From assembly GCF_025698545.1 (NCBI RefSeq), contig NC_068572.1, positions 3,844,001 through 3,908,000 of the forward strand: a stretch of DNA of 64,000 nucleotides. Reading direction: 5' to 3'. Of the stretch, positions 1-10,500 are shown piece by piece. Source of the DNA: Gossypium raimondii (Eukaryota > Streptophyta > Magnoliopsida > Malvales > Malvaceae). The translations under genes were made by a program, and so were the position numbers. How positions within the stretch are numbered: the stretch's first letter is position 1; each line of letters opens with the position of its first letter. The notes under the pieces are model-generated. The model saw nothing but the letters and a program-made list of their open reading frames with translations, was not told the origin of the DNA and ran no database searches.

Positions 1-63
1 AAAAGAAATTTCTAATAGGTGAGTAACTATTATTGTAGTTTATCCCTTTTTTCTCTCCAATTT

Positions 64-185
64 TTATATAGGAGAATAATGTATTTCAACGCACTTAAAC
101 ACATGTCCTGCTGCACTAATAATAATGTTGGTGCCAATCGAGTTAAGACTTAATCGGTCCCAATAAATTAATTTGTTGTTGTTGG
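64..185 (+). repeat. Dispersed repeat, copy 1
   Basis: This stretch aligns by eye, in the same orientation, with 1984-2070. Both run GAGAATAATG, then a TTCAACGCACT-like block, a TCCTGYTGYAYT block and a TGCCAAYYGAGTTAAGAC-like block. The two copies are diverged and neither has a convincing reading frame. I do not know the class of repeat. The rest of 1-789 is AT-rich and shows no gene. Confidence 0.55.
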
Positions 186-789
186 TAGAGGTTGGATGGG
201 GTGGGTGGTGGTTAAAGAGGATCGATCCATGATGATTAAACAATGATGCCATAATGACGATATAAATGTTGCTTATAATATCAGTAACTTTTGTTTGTAT
301 TCTTTGGTTAGGAGCCGTGATGGAAACGCAGCAAAATTCTTTTCTTTTCAATATCTTAAAGATACTGAAATTAATTTATAAATTTGTAAGGGATCAAAAA
401 TGTAATTTATTGTTAGATTGATTTATGATTTTATAAATTTTCAAGGGATTTGAATATAATTTTATCATTTAAAAGGTTAATTAACTAAAAAGTTAAAATA
501 CGTTATAAGTTTACTTAATTTTCACGAATTTATAATTTATTTTTTTACTTTTATTTTTAAAAATTTAATTATTTATTTTTAAAATTTTAAAACTCGGGTT
601 TAATTATTACTATTATTATGATGTAATTATTTTGTGGTGTGTAGTATTTCCAAGTCTTAATGGTATTTTGGCATCATTAGATTAGACGAGGGATCGTGGT
701 AGGGTCCTTGGTGTTGCTTTAAGTTGATACATTGGAAAAGACTTTTTAATCAATTACGGAATTAATCAATTACTTTATTTTTTTTTCTC

Positions 790-1295
790 GGGAAAATTAT
801 ACTTAAGGTCCTTAAACTATTAGTAAGTTTATCTTTTGATTACTTAACTACTCAAAAGTTTTTATTTAAGCCATTGGTCTGTTAAGGTTTTTTTTTTTTA
901 AATATTCAGTTAGTGAGCTCCAAGCGATTATTCGACCATTGATACAATGAATATATTGGTACCTATCGACGAGTAGAAGAACATACCTTAGATCTAAGCC
1001 TATTTGACGGTCAATGTCAGAAATTGGAGAAAAAAGTTGTTTGAACTTTGCTTCGCAGATTTGTGGCATTCAAAGTTATTTCGTGAAAAAAAAAACTATA
1101 GAAGAGAAGCAGAAGAAGAGCTTTCGATTGGTACAGACGGTATGAACGGAGAAGGCCATACAACAACGATTTCAACAACCCAATGACTTAAATGAAAACT
1201 TTCGAATAGTTTAGTGATCATTTTATAACTTTTTAAAGTTTAGTAACTAAAATATAAACTTACTAATAATTTAGTGACGTTAAGTGTAATTTACC
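790..1295. mobile_element. Nonautonomous element with ~100 bp terminal inverted repeats
   Basis: The left end (GGGAAAATTATACTTAAGG..., with ACTATTAGTAAGTTTAT) and the reverse complement of the right end (GGTAAATTACACTTAACG..., with ATTATTAGTAAGTTTAT) match over about 100 bp. The GGGTAAATTACAC-like end resembles Mutator-like MITEs. The flanks are T-rich and no clear 9 bp target duplication could be read. Short open frames inside are not coding. Confidence 0.6.
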
Positions 1296-1857
1296 TTTTG
1301 TTTTTCATTTAAACCGTGATATATAGTTTTGAAACATGATAGTTTGGTGGTCGGTGCCGTTTTGGTACTAGCTGTAACATATACTTTCTCAGTCTTAAAT
1401 TAGTATCAAATAGTTTAAGTTTTGTTTCAGTCAAAATTTGGTATATGTGTTTTGATCTAATTTTTGAATATCGGCTTGAGATTTTATTATTTAAATTAAT
1501 TTTCAATATTTTTATCTTAATTTTTATTTTTATTTACATTTAAAATAAATATAATCATTTAATTAAATTATTCAACTTAATTACTAAATTTAAATTTTAT
1601 ATTTGGACATATAAATATATTTATATATATGTATGGATTAGAAGTATATATTTTGCATGCACATCAAAATATACCAATATCAATAAAAAATATAAACGAT
1701 ACGTTTACTAGTACAATATTAATTAATTTCACATATTTTTTTATATCATTTATGTTTGAAAACAAAAAGAAAATGTAAAATATTTTAAGTCTGAAACAGA
1801 TTTAAAAACACTTTTAAAATTGACTTTTCTCATATATTATGTTTTTCAAAAGAGTCA
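1296..1857. other. No gene seen
   Basis: AT-rich sequence without a recognisable coding frame, RNA gene or element boundary. Confidence 0.5.
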
Positions 1858-2075
1858 ACTCAGGGATCGACCCCTGACGGGTAGATTTTGCACCTAAAAG
1901 AAAATAAAATTTACGGTTCACAATATTTGTTTTTTGATACAATGCCTAAAATTATTTATAGTCTCTTCTCAACGCTTCAATAAGAGAATAATGCGCTTCA
2001 GCGTACTCAAATCCACGTTCTCCTGTATTGGCAATAATATCAATACCAACTGAACTAAAACTTGAATTTACTTAA
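1858..2075 (+). repeat. Dispersed repeat, copy 2 (longer)
   Basis: This longer copy of the repeat at 64-185 includes a GATCGACCCCTGACGGG block, TTTTGATACAATGCCT, and the GAGAATAATGCGCTTCAGCG block from 1984. It is noncoding. I recall similar blocks as a common dispersed plant repeat but cannot name the family. Confidence 0.5.
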
Positions 2076-2299
2076 TTATTTTTTAACAACAACAATATGA
2101 TATAAATACCTGGATTACCTGTTGTAATTAATATTAAAGTTTGTGTGGTATTGTAGGGCACACATCTGGCCTTAACACCAGACAATCAAAGTGCAATTTG
2201 TACCATAATATTCTCTGCTAACAAACCTTGCTGTGCTTTCATTGCCATAGGTGTTGTTGGGGTTTGCCTATTTTTTACTAAATTTTATATCATACCAAA

Positions 2300-2303
<4 letters not shown>

Positions 2304-2330
<27 letters not shown>
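2304..2330. repeat. (TA)n microsatellite
   Basis: Uninterrupted TA dinucleotide run. The neighbourhood 2076-2625 has no gene that I recognise. Confidence 0.9.
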
Positions 2331-2625
2331 CTTGGGTATTGATAAGCCTAGAGATTGCTTAGATGCATGTATCTACTTAGGATGATGTAAGATTGGATCC
2401 CATTCCAATTTCATAACAAATAATTTAAGAATTACTTGCAGGTATGGTGTGTGTGTTTTTTTATTACAATAATAAAAGAGGAAGAACATTTTGATGGCAG
2501 ATGGAAACTTTCATTTTGGGTAATAAAATAGAGTTCAAATACAAATATAAAACAGTTGTACTATAAATTGAATTCTCATCAATCCGAATTTACTCAATGA
2601 TTTTTTATGGGATTTCCTTGATCTT

Positions 2626-2730
2626 GATAGAACTATACGGGATCTTTTGCATTACACCAACCAAGATGTGAGCTGTAGCATTAGCTTCTCTTGGAACTTT
2701 CTGTAAAATCACCTCCCACTTCCTCCTACA
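2626..2730 (-). pseudogene. RNase H-like fragment (retroelement-type RVT_3), C-terminal scrap
   Basis: On the minus strand the segment reads WEVILQKVPREANATAHILV, which fits the end of the RNase H-like domain found in LINE-type polyproteins and related plant proteins (pattern W.V...VPRE.N..AH.LA). Only about 30 residues survive, and the upstream frame is broken. It is a short decayed insertion, with no ends visible. 2731-3176 is AT-rich without a gene. Confidence 0.45.
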
Positions 2731-3477
2731 AAGTTCCTGTATGCTCCTCCATTTTCATTATTGTTCTAACCTCAATTTTCATTTGTAAGTTGCATCGAAC
2801 AAGTAATATACTCGTTCATTGGTTATGAGTGGAAAGAAAATTAAAAAGATGAAAATTTGAACGGGTAGAGGAAGACGGAAAATATAGTTTTTTCTTTTTT
2901 CATACTTGGTAGAAAAGTAGAAGAATTGAAAGAAAAAGTAATTTCCTTTCCATCCATTACTTGGTAAAGTTGAAAAATAAAATAAAATATTTGAAAATGT
3001 ATAATTTTGAACTATCATACATATTTGTTTCATTTTCTCTCCCATGATCATTCTAATCTAAAAGGATTGTTTTTTATGCATTAATATGAAAAATGATCAT
3101 CTCTCTTATTTTCTTTCCTACCAAATACACTCAAAATTTATTTTATTTTTACTTTTTCACTCAACCAAACATAACTTGTTGACACCATTTTTTTGATAAA
3201 ACGGGTCGACTTGGATTTTAAAACGAAAACTAAAAAACGGGAGTCGCCACCAATCCTTTTTAATGAGGTGTGATTGGATCACCTCAAAAAGTGGTTGTTT
3301 TTAATAAACGGTTTGATTTTATTAAAACAATGATTTTAGTCCACGAAATTTAGAAAAATAGGTTCGAGAGTCGGTTACGTATGAGGAAGGATTAGCATCC
3401 TCGTAACGCCCAAAAATTGGATTAAAATTTAAGAGGATATTTGGCTATTTAGTCCAACGAGAAATCGAAACCCAGCA

Positions 3478-6065
3478 TGTAATAGGCCCAATTTGCCCGG
3501 GCCCAAAAGCAAAAAAAAAACCAAAAATGAAATAAATAAAACCAATAGAAATTTAAAATTAAAAGTCCAATTAACAACAGTCTAATAGCAGTCCATTTAC
3601 AATAGCCAATCGACCCAATAAGGCCCAAATAGTCACTAAACCCAAACATCAGCCCAATGCCCAACCCAAATCAGCCCAAAACACAAAACGACACATGGAA
3701 ACCCCAATAGCGAGGGTTCCCAGCGCAGCATTAGTGACGTCCCTTCACTCTCCCTCCGTACGTGACAAGCCCCCATGAGCTTGCGCCCTTGCCTCTGTAC
3801 CTCCACGTCGACCTCTGCCCTCGTACTTGCAAAATACACACGAAAACAAGCAGAGAAAGATAACAGAATAGGGGCAACAGAGGGGATTTGGGGGGAGCAT
3901 TTTTCTTTTCTTTTCTTTTATTTTCATTTTGTAATTCGGGCCATAAAAAGGTCATTCGAATACTGTAAGAAAAAAAAACACACACGCATATAGAAATACA
4001 AAAAAGAAGAGCAAAAGAAAATTTTTTGCAAAAGGTGATTCTTTTTTCTCTTTTCTGTTCGTTTACTGCTGTTGATAGTTCTAAAATAAAAGACGGGAGG
4101 TTCTTACCTTCGTGTAGACGCCGATGAAGCCTCGTTTGCTCCGCCCTAGTCGAAGTCTGATGAGGTTTCGGGTTCGAAGGCGGCGGAGGACAACGAAAGG
4201 ACCTAGTTAGTTTTTTTTTGATGGTTTAAAGGAATAGTCTGAGTATAGGGATTTTAGGGTTGGGACTTGATTTTTACGGGGCATAAGGAACGACACCGTT
4301 TAGGGCCTGTTTCAATGGCTCTAAAATGGTGCCGTATTGGTACCGACCCGATGACCCGACCCAGGAGCGGCAGAGATCCGCGCGCTGTGGCTTCGGTAGG
4401 GTTATTTGCGCATTCGGTCCCCCTCCTTTGTGGCGTGTTCATATTAGTTCTTTTTCTTTATTTATGAATTTCGCACTTGATTTTGGTTTTGTTTCATTTT
4501 GGCCCAGGTTGTACGCCGCGTTTTGGAGGGACGGGATTATTTCCCATTTGGTCCCCTGAGTCATCCGCGTGCTACATTTGGCCCCTTCCCCCCTTTTTTC
4601 CTTTGTTTTATTTTATTTTTATTTTCATTTATTCCCTTCAATTCTGTCTTATTTTAATTTAATCCATATTTGTTTGATTTGATGCTTGATTTTCATTTTG
4701 TTTAAAATTTATTATTCTGTTTCAAATGTATATATGTGTATGTTTAATTTAAATCTAGCATTTATTTTAATATTTAAGCTTAAATATTGTTTTAAAGTTC
4801 ATCATTAGATTCATAAAATATAACATATTATTATTTATTATTATTATTATTGCTATTATCTAAATTTATTATACATATATCATTATAAAATTTTCTTTCC
4901 GTTTTGTATGTATCGTTTATTTAAATTAGCACACGATATATACTTTGAGTTTCTTTCCATGTGAAATTTATTTGAAAATTCATTTATATATTATTATATC
5001 CCTTTCTAACCTTTTGATATATTTCAATATTCATTTTATTTATTCAAAACTTGTCACATTTTATTTATGTTATTTCACTTAGCTCTTCTTTCAAAATCGA
5101 TGATTAATTCGTTTAGTTGTTGAATGTTGATATTTGTGTTCGCACGATATGTGATGGATATTATTGCCCGCATATGTATTATGTTATTTATTAGTGTTTG
5201 TTGTTTATTGATGATCGTTTGGTATATACTTTAGCTCATTAATTATAGTTTCGTGTTGTATATTAACATCCCATCGTTTTAATCTAAAATATTTAGTTTC
5301 ATTAAAGCATTAAAACCCTTTTTTACAAAAGTTTTCAAAAATAACGCAATACTCGACATTTAGGATCTTCGAAAGGATTGGGCCCTAACGTATTGGGTTC
5401 CAATTCTCCTCGTTGAATCTAAATAATCGAGGATATGCTTCAATCAAAACAAAAAAAACTCATTCTCGGGAATTTGATATGTGTCCTAATGTATTGGATG
5501 CGATATGTCATTTTCTCGAAATGAGGTTTAAAAAAATAAGGGTTGTGTTCAATGCTAGGAATTTTGAGGAATTGTACTCTAACGTATTGGGTTTCAATTT
5601 TTCATCTGACTTCAAGCAATTGAATATCCCTTTTCAACCTCAAGAATTTTGAAAATCTAAAGACAAGCTCGTTCTCGAGTACTAAAAATGTCGTGTCCTA
5701 ATGTATTGGGTATGACATTTTATTACTCTGAGATGAGATGGTCTTTAGCATTCACATCGATTTATCCAAGCATATTTTGTAAAATTAATATAAATAAAAA
5801 AGAAAGGATCTATTTAAAATTTTTTCAAAATTTCGACATTAAGACATTAAACAATCAATTCGGTACCAATTTTGGGCGTCACGAGGGTGCTAACCCTTCC
5901 TCGTGCATAACCGCCTCCCGAACCTATTTTCTCAAAATTCGCAGACCCAAAATTGTTTTCAAGGTGAACCGATCACACCTCAATAAAGGATCGGCGGCGA
6001 CTCCCAAATTTTATTTTTAAAAATCGATCCCTGTTTTTTTTCAAACTTAAAAAGTGGTTTCGACA
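3478..6065 (-). mobile_element. Solo LTR, minus strand, same family as the LTR it sits in
   Basis: It begins TGTAATAGGCCC (3478) and ends GGTTTCGACA (6065), so in its own sense it runs TGTCGAAACC...GGGCCTATTACA. The host sequence CAGCA is duplicated exactly on both sides (3473-3477 and 6066-6070). It contains GC-rich blocks at 3700-3830 and 4270-4590 and degenerate tandem units with GTATTGG blocks at 5370-5740. Open frames in this stretch are fragmentary, and I see no protein domain. Confidence 0.85.
5370..5740 (-). repeat. Degenerate tandem units inside the minus-strand LTR
   Basis: Blocks of the form CCTAAYGTATTGGRT recur at about 5384, 5484, 5578 and 5698, each preceded by a TCTCG/TTTTGA segment. 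The period is roughly 100 bp and strongly diverged. It is not coding. Confidence 0.5.
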
Positions 6066-6070
6066 CAGCA

Positions 6071-6390
6071 CATTAGGGTACGTATTCTCGAATTTCCAAA
6101 CGCGAAATATTGCCTTATTTTGAATTTTTTTAAAAGGATATTTGACTATGTGGTCGAACGAGAAAAAAATCGAAACCCAGCACGTTTTCTCGAATTTCCA
6201 AACGCAAAACATTTCCTTAATCGAAACCCAACACGTTTTCTCGAATTTTCAAACGCAAAACATTTCCTTACTTCGAAAATTTTTTTTAAAGGATATTTGG
6301 CTATTTGGTCGAACGAGAAAATCGAAACCCAGCACATTAAGGCATGTTTTCTAGAATTTCCAAACGCAAAACATTGCCTTACTTTGAAAT
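6071..6390 (+). repeat. Tandem repeat array of the outer LTR
   Basis: Units containing CTCGAATTTCCAAACGC and CGAAACCCAGCAC recur at about 6090, 6190, 6240 and 6350. Two long units also carry GGATATTTGRCTATKTGGTCG, and two short units of about 52 bp lack it. The 3420-3477 piece of the same LTR ends in the same CGAAACCCAGCA block, so the array was already present when the minus-strand LTR inserted. Confidence 0.7.
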
Positions 6391-7303
6391 TTCTTTTGAT
6401 GTATAGTATTAATATGCGTAACAAAATGCTAATGAATACGATAATGTGAGCATAGATAATATGAACAATAGCAACAAAGTAAAATAAAAGGACAAAATAA
6501 TATCATGCAAAATAACAAGTATATAAATAAATAAAACTAAAACATTCTTTCTAAATAATAATAAAAATATAAATAAAGAAAGTGAATAAGATTATAAAAG
6601 AGTAAAAGATATATATAAGTACGAATGTATATAAAAATTGAAAGAGAAATAAAACATGTAAGTATATTTATATATTCGTGAAAATAAAATGTGTATTGAT
6701 ACGTATGGATATGTATTTAAATTATAGAGATATACATGAGATATAAGTATGTACATATATATATATGTATTATAAAATGGGCATTTTACTAAAAAAAAGC
6801 CCTTTTTTTTCATTAATTACCGAAATGGGCCAACTATTTAATTATTTACCGGATTGGTCCATTTTCCCCGAAGTCGCGTCCATGTCGTAGCGATGTCGTA
6901 GTACGCTGTCAGAGACATGTTATCGTCGGTAGCGATGTCTTGATTTCAGAAGAAATCGCGTCCTAGAGGAAGCGATTTCCTGCTGAGTCAACACATCGCG
7001 CTGACGTGGCAGCGATGTCAGCCCGTGCGTGAACAGTGCCCAACGGTCAAATATTTGACCGTTGCCCCTACCCCTTTTTATTTTTTCACAAACAAATCCT
7101 CTCTCATATTTCCTCTCAATTTTCTCTCAATTTCCTTCCAAAATTCTTATAAATCCATATTTAATTTCAATTTCCTCTCAATTTCATTCCAAAAATCTCT
7201 CAAACCCATATTTAATTTCAATTTGCTCTCAATTTCCTTTTTTAAAATAGTTTTAAATTTTTTTTATATTTTTATAATCGTAAAAATTTCTACGATTTCA
7301 TCA

Positions 7304-7363
7304 ATGGCCGGATCATTGACTCGTCTTGATAGGCATCACATATCGGTGGAACAAATGAAAATG
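7304..7363 (+). pseudogene. First-exon fragment resembling plant mobile domain (MAIN-like / 'phosphatase 7 long form') proteins
   Basis: ATG at 7304 opens 20 codons starting MAGSLTRLD and HHISVEQMKM, directly followed by a consensus 5' splice site ATG|GTAAGTG. From memory this matches the start of plant-mobile-domain proteins, which are often carried by plant Mutator-like elements. No downstream exon with the domain itself is visible before the right arm, so this is a truncated capture and not a working gene. A CT-rich leader with repeated CTCAATTTCC precedes it at 7100-7240. Confidence 0.5.
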
Positions 7364-7444
7364 GTAAGTGTTAAATTGTTTCTGCTCTGACTTATGCATT
7401 CTGAGAACATTTTCTGCCTAATTTATAACCTCAGCCCAAACATG

Positions 7445-7690
7445 CTACTGTAGCAAAAGCGCGTCCCTAAGGGCGCGATTTTTACAAATTCTTCTCAAAT
7501 AGCATCTTGCTAGAAGCGAATTTATACTATTTGCTCAGAAACGTCAAAAAAAAATTATTTCATCCATGACCTACTATAGCAAGAGCGTGTCCACGAGGGC
7601 GCGATTTTAAAATTTCTTCTCTAATAGCATCCTGCTAGAAGCGATTTTATACTATTTGCTCAGAAAGGTCAAAAAAAATTATTTCTTCCT
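7445..7690 (+). repeat. Direct repeat, 2 x ~126 bp
   Basis: CTACTGTAGCAAAAGCGCGTCC at 7445 recurs as CTACTATAGC... at 7571. The rest of each unit (GGGCGCGATTTT, TAGCATCYTGCTAGAAGCG, TATTTGCTCAGAAA) also matches. It lies inside the Mutator-like element. Each unit contains the short inverted repeat GCTA...TAGC. Confidence 0.8.
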
Positions 7691-8650
7691 GGATCTAAAA
7701 ACCCTAAAAACCTAAACCCTAAGCCCTAAAAGCCGAAAAAACCTAACGTGAAAAAAAACGTCAAAATCGCGTCCCCCGGAACGTGCTACGTGTCGTGCCG
7801 ATGACATCATTGACGTCGGTAGCGATGTCTTGACTTCGGCAGAAATCGCCTCTAGGACGCGATTTCTGTGAAGTCAAGACATCGCGTTGACGTGGCAAGA
7901 ATGTCTCGACAGCATACTCGACATCGCTACCGACGTGGACGCGATTTCGGGGAAAATGGACCAATCCGGTAAATAATTAAATAGTTGGCCCATTTCGATA
8001 ATTAATGAAAAAAATGGGCTTTTTTTGGTAAAATGCCCTTATAAAATATGATAAAGAATGTATAAACATGTGTGTATATATATTTATGAAAATTAAATAT
8101 ATACATAGATATGTACATAAATTATAGAATATATAAATAAGTATATATTAAAAAATAATGTATATATATTATAAAATATATGCCTATATATATGAATAAT
8201 AAAATTTGAAGTTTGAAAAGTATAAATAAGTAAATAATAATATTAATATTAATGATGTAATATAATAGTAATAATAATATTAAAATAATTAATTTAATAA
8301 TAAAATAACTAAAATAACAAATAGAGGATTAAATTGGAAACTAGACTAAATTTTGGGGTCGAAATTAAAAAAATGAAAAAAAATATTGAAAAGGATTAAA
8401 TCATAACTCGCGTGAAAAGAAGAGGACCAAAAGGGAAATCCCACGTTAATTAAACGACGTCGTTCCAGCGAGGTCTGTGCACAGGGTCTATGGACCAAAT
8501 CGAAAGAAAAATAAAAATCTGTGGCAAAATTAAAAAAAAGGGATAGGACCTAACCAGCCTCAAAAGCGGAAGGACTGAGGATGAAAATAGCCCCCTTTGT
8601 CCAAAAACACGCGTATCCTAGGCGGTTCGGGTCGGGTGGATCGGGTTAGG

Positions 8651-8718
8651 CCAAAACGACGCCGTTTTGGTGCCTGAGAGGCTTGCCCAAAACGACGTTG
8701 TTTTGGGGGACTATAAAA
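8651..8718 (+). promoter_or_regulatory. LTR promoter: two palindromes and a TATA box
   Basis: A palindrome CCAAAACGACGCCGTTTTGG (8651-8670) is followed by a second, CCAAAACGACGTTGTTTTGG (8687-8706), and then TATAAAA at 8712-8718 in GGGGACTATAAAAGTC. A CT-rich stretch (TTCTTTCTC, 8750-8760) follows, as expected for a transcript start. The position, near the middle of the outer LTR, fits a U3/R boundary. Promoter function is inferred from layout only. Confidence 0.55.
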
Positions 8719-9299
8719 GTCAAGTTTTTTTTTTTAAATTGCATTTTCCTTCTTTCTCTAAAAAAAAGAAATTCTCTCAAATTTCCTCTCCCCTATCCGG
8801 GCACCAGCCCAAAATCCTGTAACAGCCCGATTTTGACCCTAATCGGACAAAGTTGTTTCGGGACCACAAATCCAAGTAAAAAAATATTTTTAAATTATTT
8901 TTGGTATTTGCAGTATGTGAATTGATATGTGTAAAAATTTCGTATAAAAATTTGATCATTTGAGTGCTCAATTTGATAAAATAACTTAATCGCGTAAAAT
9001 GAAAATTTAGAAGGTCAAACTTAAAAGCACTCAATTGTTGTTGTCTTTCAAAAATGAGGGTTTTAAATGGTAATTAGGCCATTTAGTAGATAGTGGGCAG
9101 CAATGGTTAATATTGCCCTTAAGTTATATGTTTATAATTTATTTAATTAAGGTTAATTTAGTCATTAAGTAAATTATAATATTATAACTAAAAATAAGTA
9201 ATGAAAAGATGAATATTTCATCTTTCTTAGCCGAATAGTGAAAATGAAGAAACCTTCCATGGCTTTTTAAAGTTTCGGCACTTCCATAGCAAAATTAAG

Positions 9300-9442
9300 A
9301 TCAAGAACGAAGAAAACGGAATTGGATCAGGGGAAAACGAAAGTAGTCGAGTAATCGATCGTGTCCGCCGATATCCGAGATTTTGAGGTGGTTACGAGTT
9401 CGGGATCGTCAGTAAAGTTTATCACACTATTGGATAATTACA
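9300..9442 (+). repeat. Partial duplicate of LTR sequence lacking the intron
   Basis: 9300-9379 (80 bp) duplicates 9443-9522, and 9380-9441 (62 bp) duplicates 10932-10993, each with only a few differences. The two parts are joined exactly where a GT...AG intron would be removed: CCGAG|ATTTTGAGG here, against CCAAG|GTAAGTC at 9522 and TTATAG|ATTTTGAGG at 10931. This is what a copy of a spliced transcript joined to an unspliced one would look like. Confidence 0.85.
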
Positions 9443-9551
9443 ATCAAGAACGAAGAAAACGGAATTGTATCGGGGGAAAACGAAAGTAGTCGAGTAATCG
9501 ATCGTGTCCGCCGATATCCAAGGTAAGTCAATTAGCAAGTAAATGTTATCT

Positions 9552-9558
<7 letters not shown>

Positions 9559-9585
<27 letters not shown>
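9559..9585. repeat. (AT)n microsatellite
   Basis: AT dinucleotide run just inside the intron-like segment. Confidence 0.9.
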
Positions 9586-10200
9586 CATTTTTTACCACAC
9601 ATATGATAAGTTAGAACTTAAAATGTGTAAATTAAATAAAACCTTGTAATTTACCTATATATTATAGCCGAATATAAGAATTAATATTAATAAGTTGATG
9701 TTAATGATTTACGTTTCATGTATGTTAGCTAAATATGCTATAAATTCAATGATTCAAACAAATGGTGGAATAAATATACATAGATGTGTAAATTGAATGT
9801 AAGGCTTAATTCTTTGGATTGAATTTAAGTTATGAGTTAAAGATATGGTTCTAAAGTATATTATAAGTTCTTGTAATAAAATTTAAATACTATGAATTAC
9901 ATATATTTTTGTGCGTATTGTTAGAACATAGTTATATACGTATATTCATGTTCTTGAGCTGGAAAATTAATGTATGAATTTTATAGGTATAAGAGGGTTC
10001 GAACATAGATTACAAAAACATTTGTGCTGAATGTAATGTTTTTTTTTTAGTTATACCTATGTGGTCCGAATGTAAGTTTATTATGAAGAATCGAATATAA
10101 TTCAATGTTACGGATATGCAATTACTGAGTAAGACTTATGAAATTATAAATAACTATACGAAAGAGCGTCTTTGTATTTGAGATTCTGAGGCTTGTGCCT

Positions 10201-10500
10201 AGCAGGCTTAATGCCGGTCAAATATTCAGACTATACGTCTAGCAGGCTTAATGCCGGTGAAATATTCAGATTATACGTCTAGCAGGCTTAATGCCGGTGA
10301 AATATTCAGACTATACGTCTAGCAGGCTTAATGCCGGTGAAATATTCAGATCATACGTCTAGCAGGCTTAATGCCGGTGAAATATTCAGACTATACGTCC
10401 AGCAGGCTTAATGCCGGTGAAATATTCAGACTATACGTCTAGCAGGCTTCATGTCGGTGTACGGAATCAGGCTTTAAGCCTAGCAGGCTATGTGCCGGTG
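10201..10500 (+). repeat. 40 bp minisatellite, six near-perfect units plus degenerate ends
   Basis: Units start at 10201, 10241, 10281, 10321, 10361 and 10401, each AGCAGGCTTAATGCCGGT followed by an AAATATTCAGAC-type spacer. They differ at one to three positions. Degenerate units at both ends contain small hairpins: AGGC-TTGT-GCCT just before the array and AGGCT-TTA-AGCCT at about 10469. It lies in the intron-like part of the LTR, at the same relative place as arrays in sister LTRs. The open frame running through it is accidental. Confidence 0.9.

Larger units (their letters stand above)
6779..8038 (+). mobile_element. Mutator-like nonautonomous element with 9 bp TSD and gene-derived interior
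   Basis: Long terminal inverted repeats start GGGCATTTTACTAAAAAAA (6779) and end GGTAAAATGCCC (8038), and match for about 250 bp. They include several copies of GCGATGTC in each arm. The 9 bp TTATAAAAT is duplicated exactly at 6770-6778 and 8039-8047, which is the Mutator-superfamily target size. The interior carries a short plant-mobile-domain-like exon (7304-7363) and a 126 bp direct repeat, but no transposase. It lies inside the LTR at 3177-12931, so it inserted after that LTR. Confidence 0.88.

Noticed and set aside
2150..2275. NKPCCAFIAIGVVG-like reading, thought of as a secreted Cys-rich protein
   Set aside because: Too short, with stops on both sides and no signal peptide or Cys pattern.
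5413..6020. Two open frames of 79 and 110 codons
   Set aside because: They lie in the degenerate repeat units of the minus-strand solo LTR and have no domain.
10201..10500. CRISPR-like appearance (regular 40 bp repeats)
   Set aside because: Units are contiguous and spacers are not unique; it is a eukaryotic minisatellite within an LTR.
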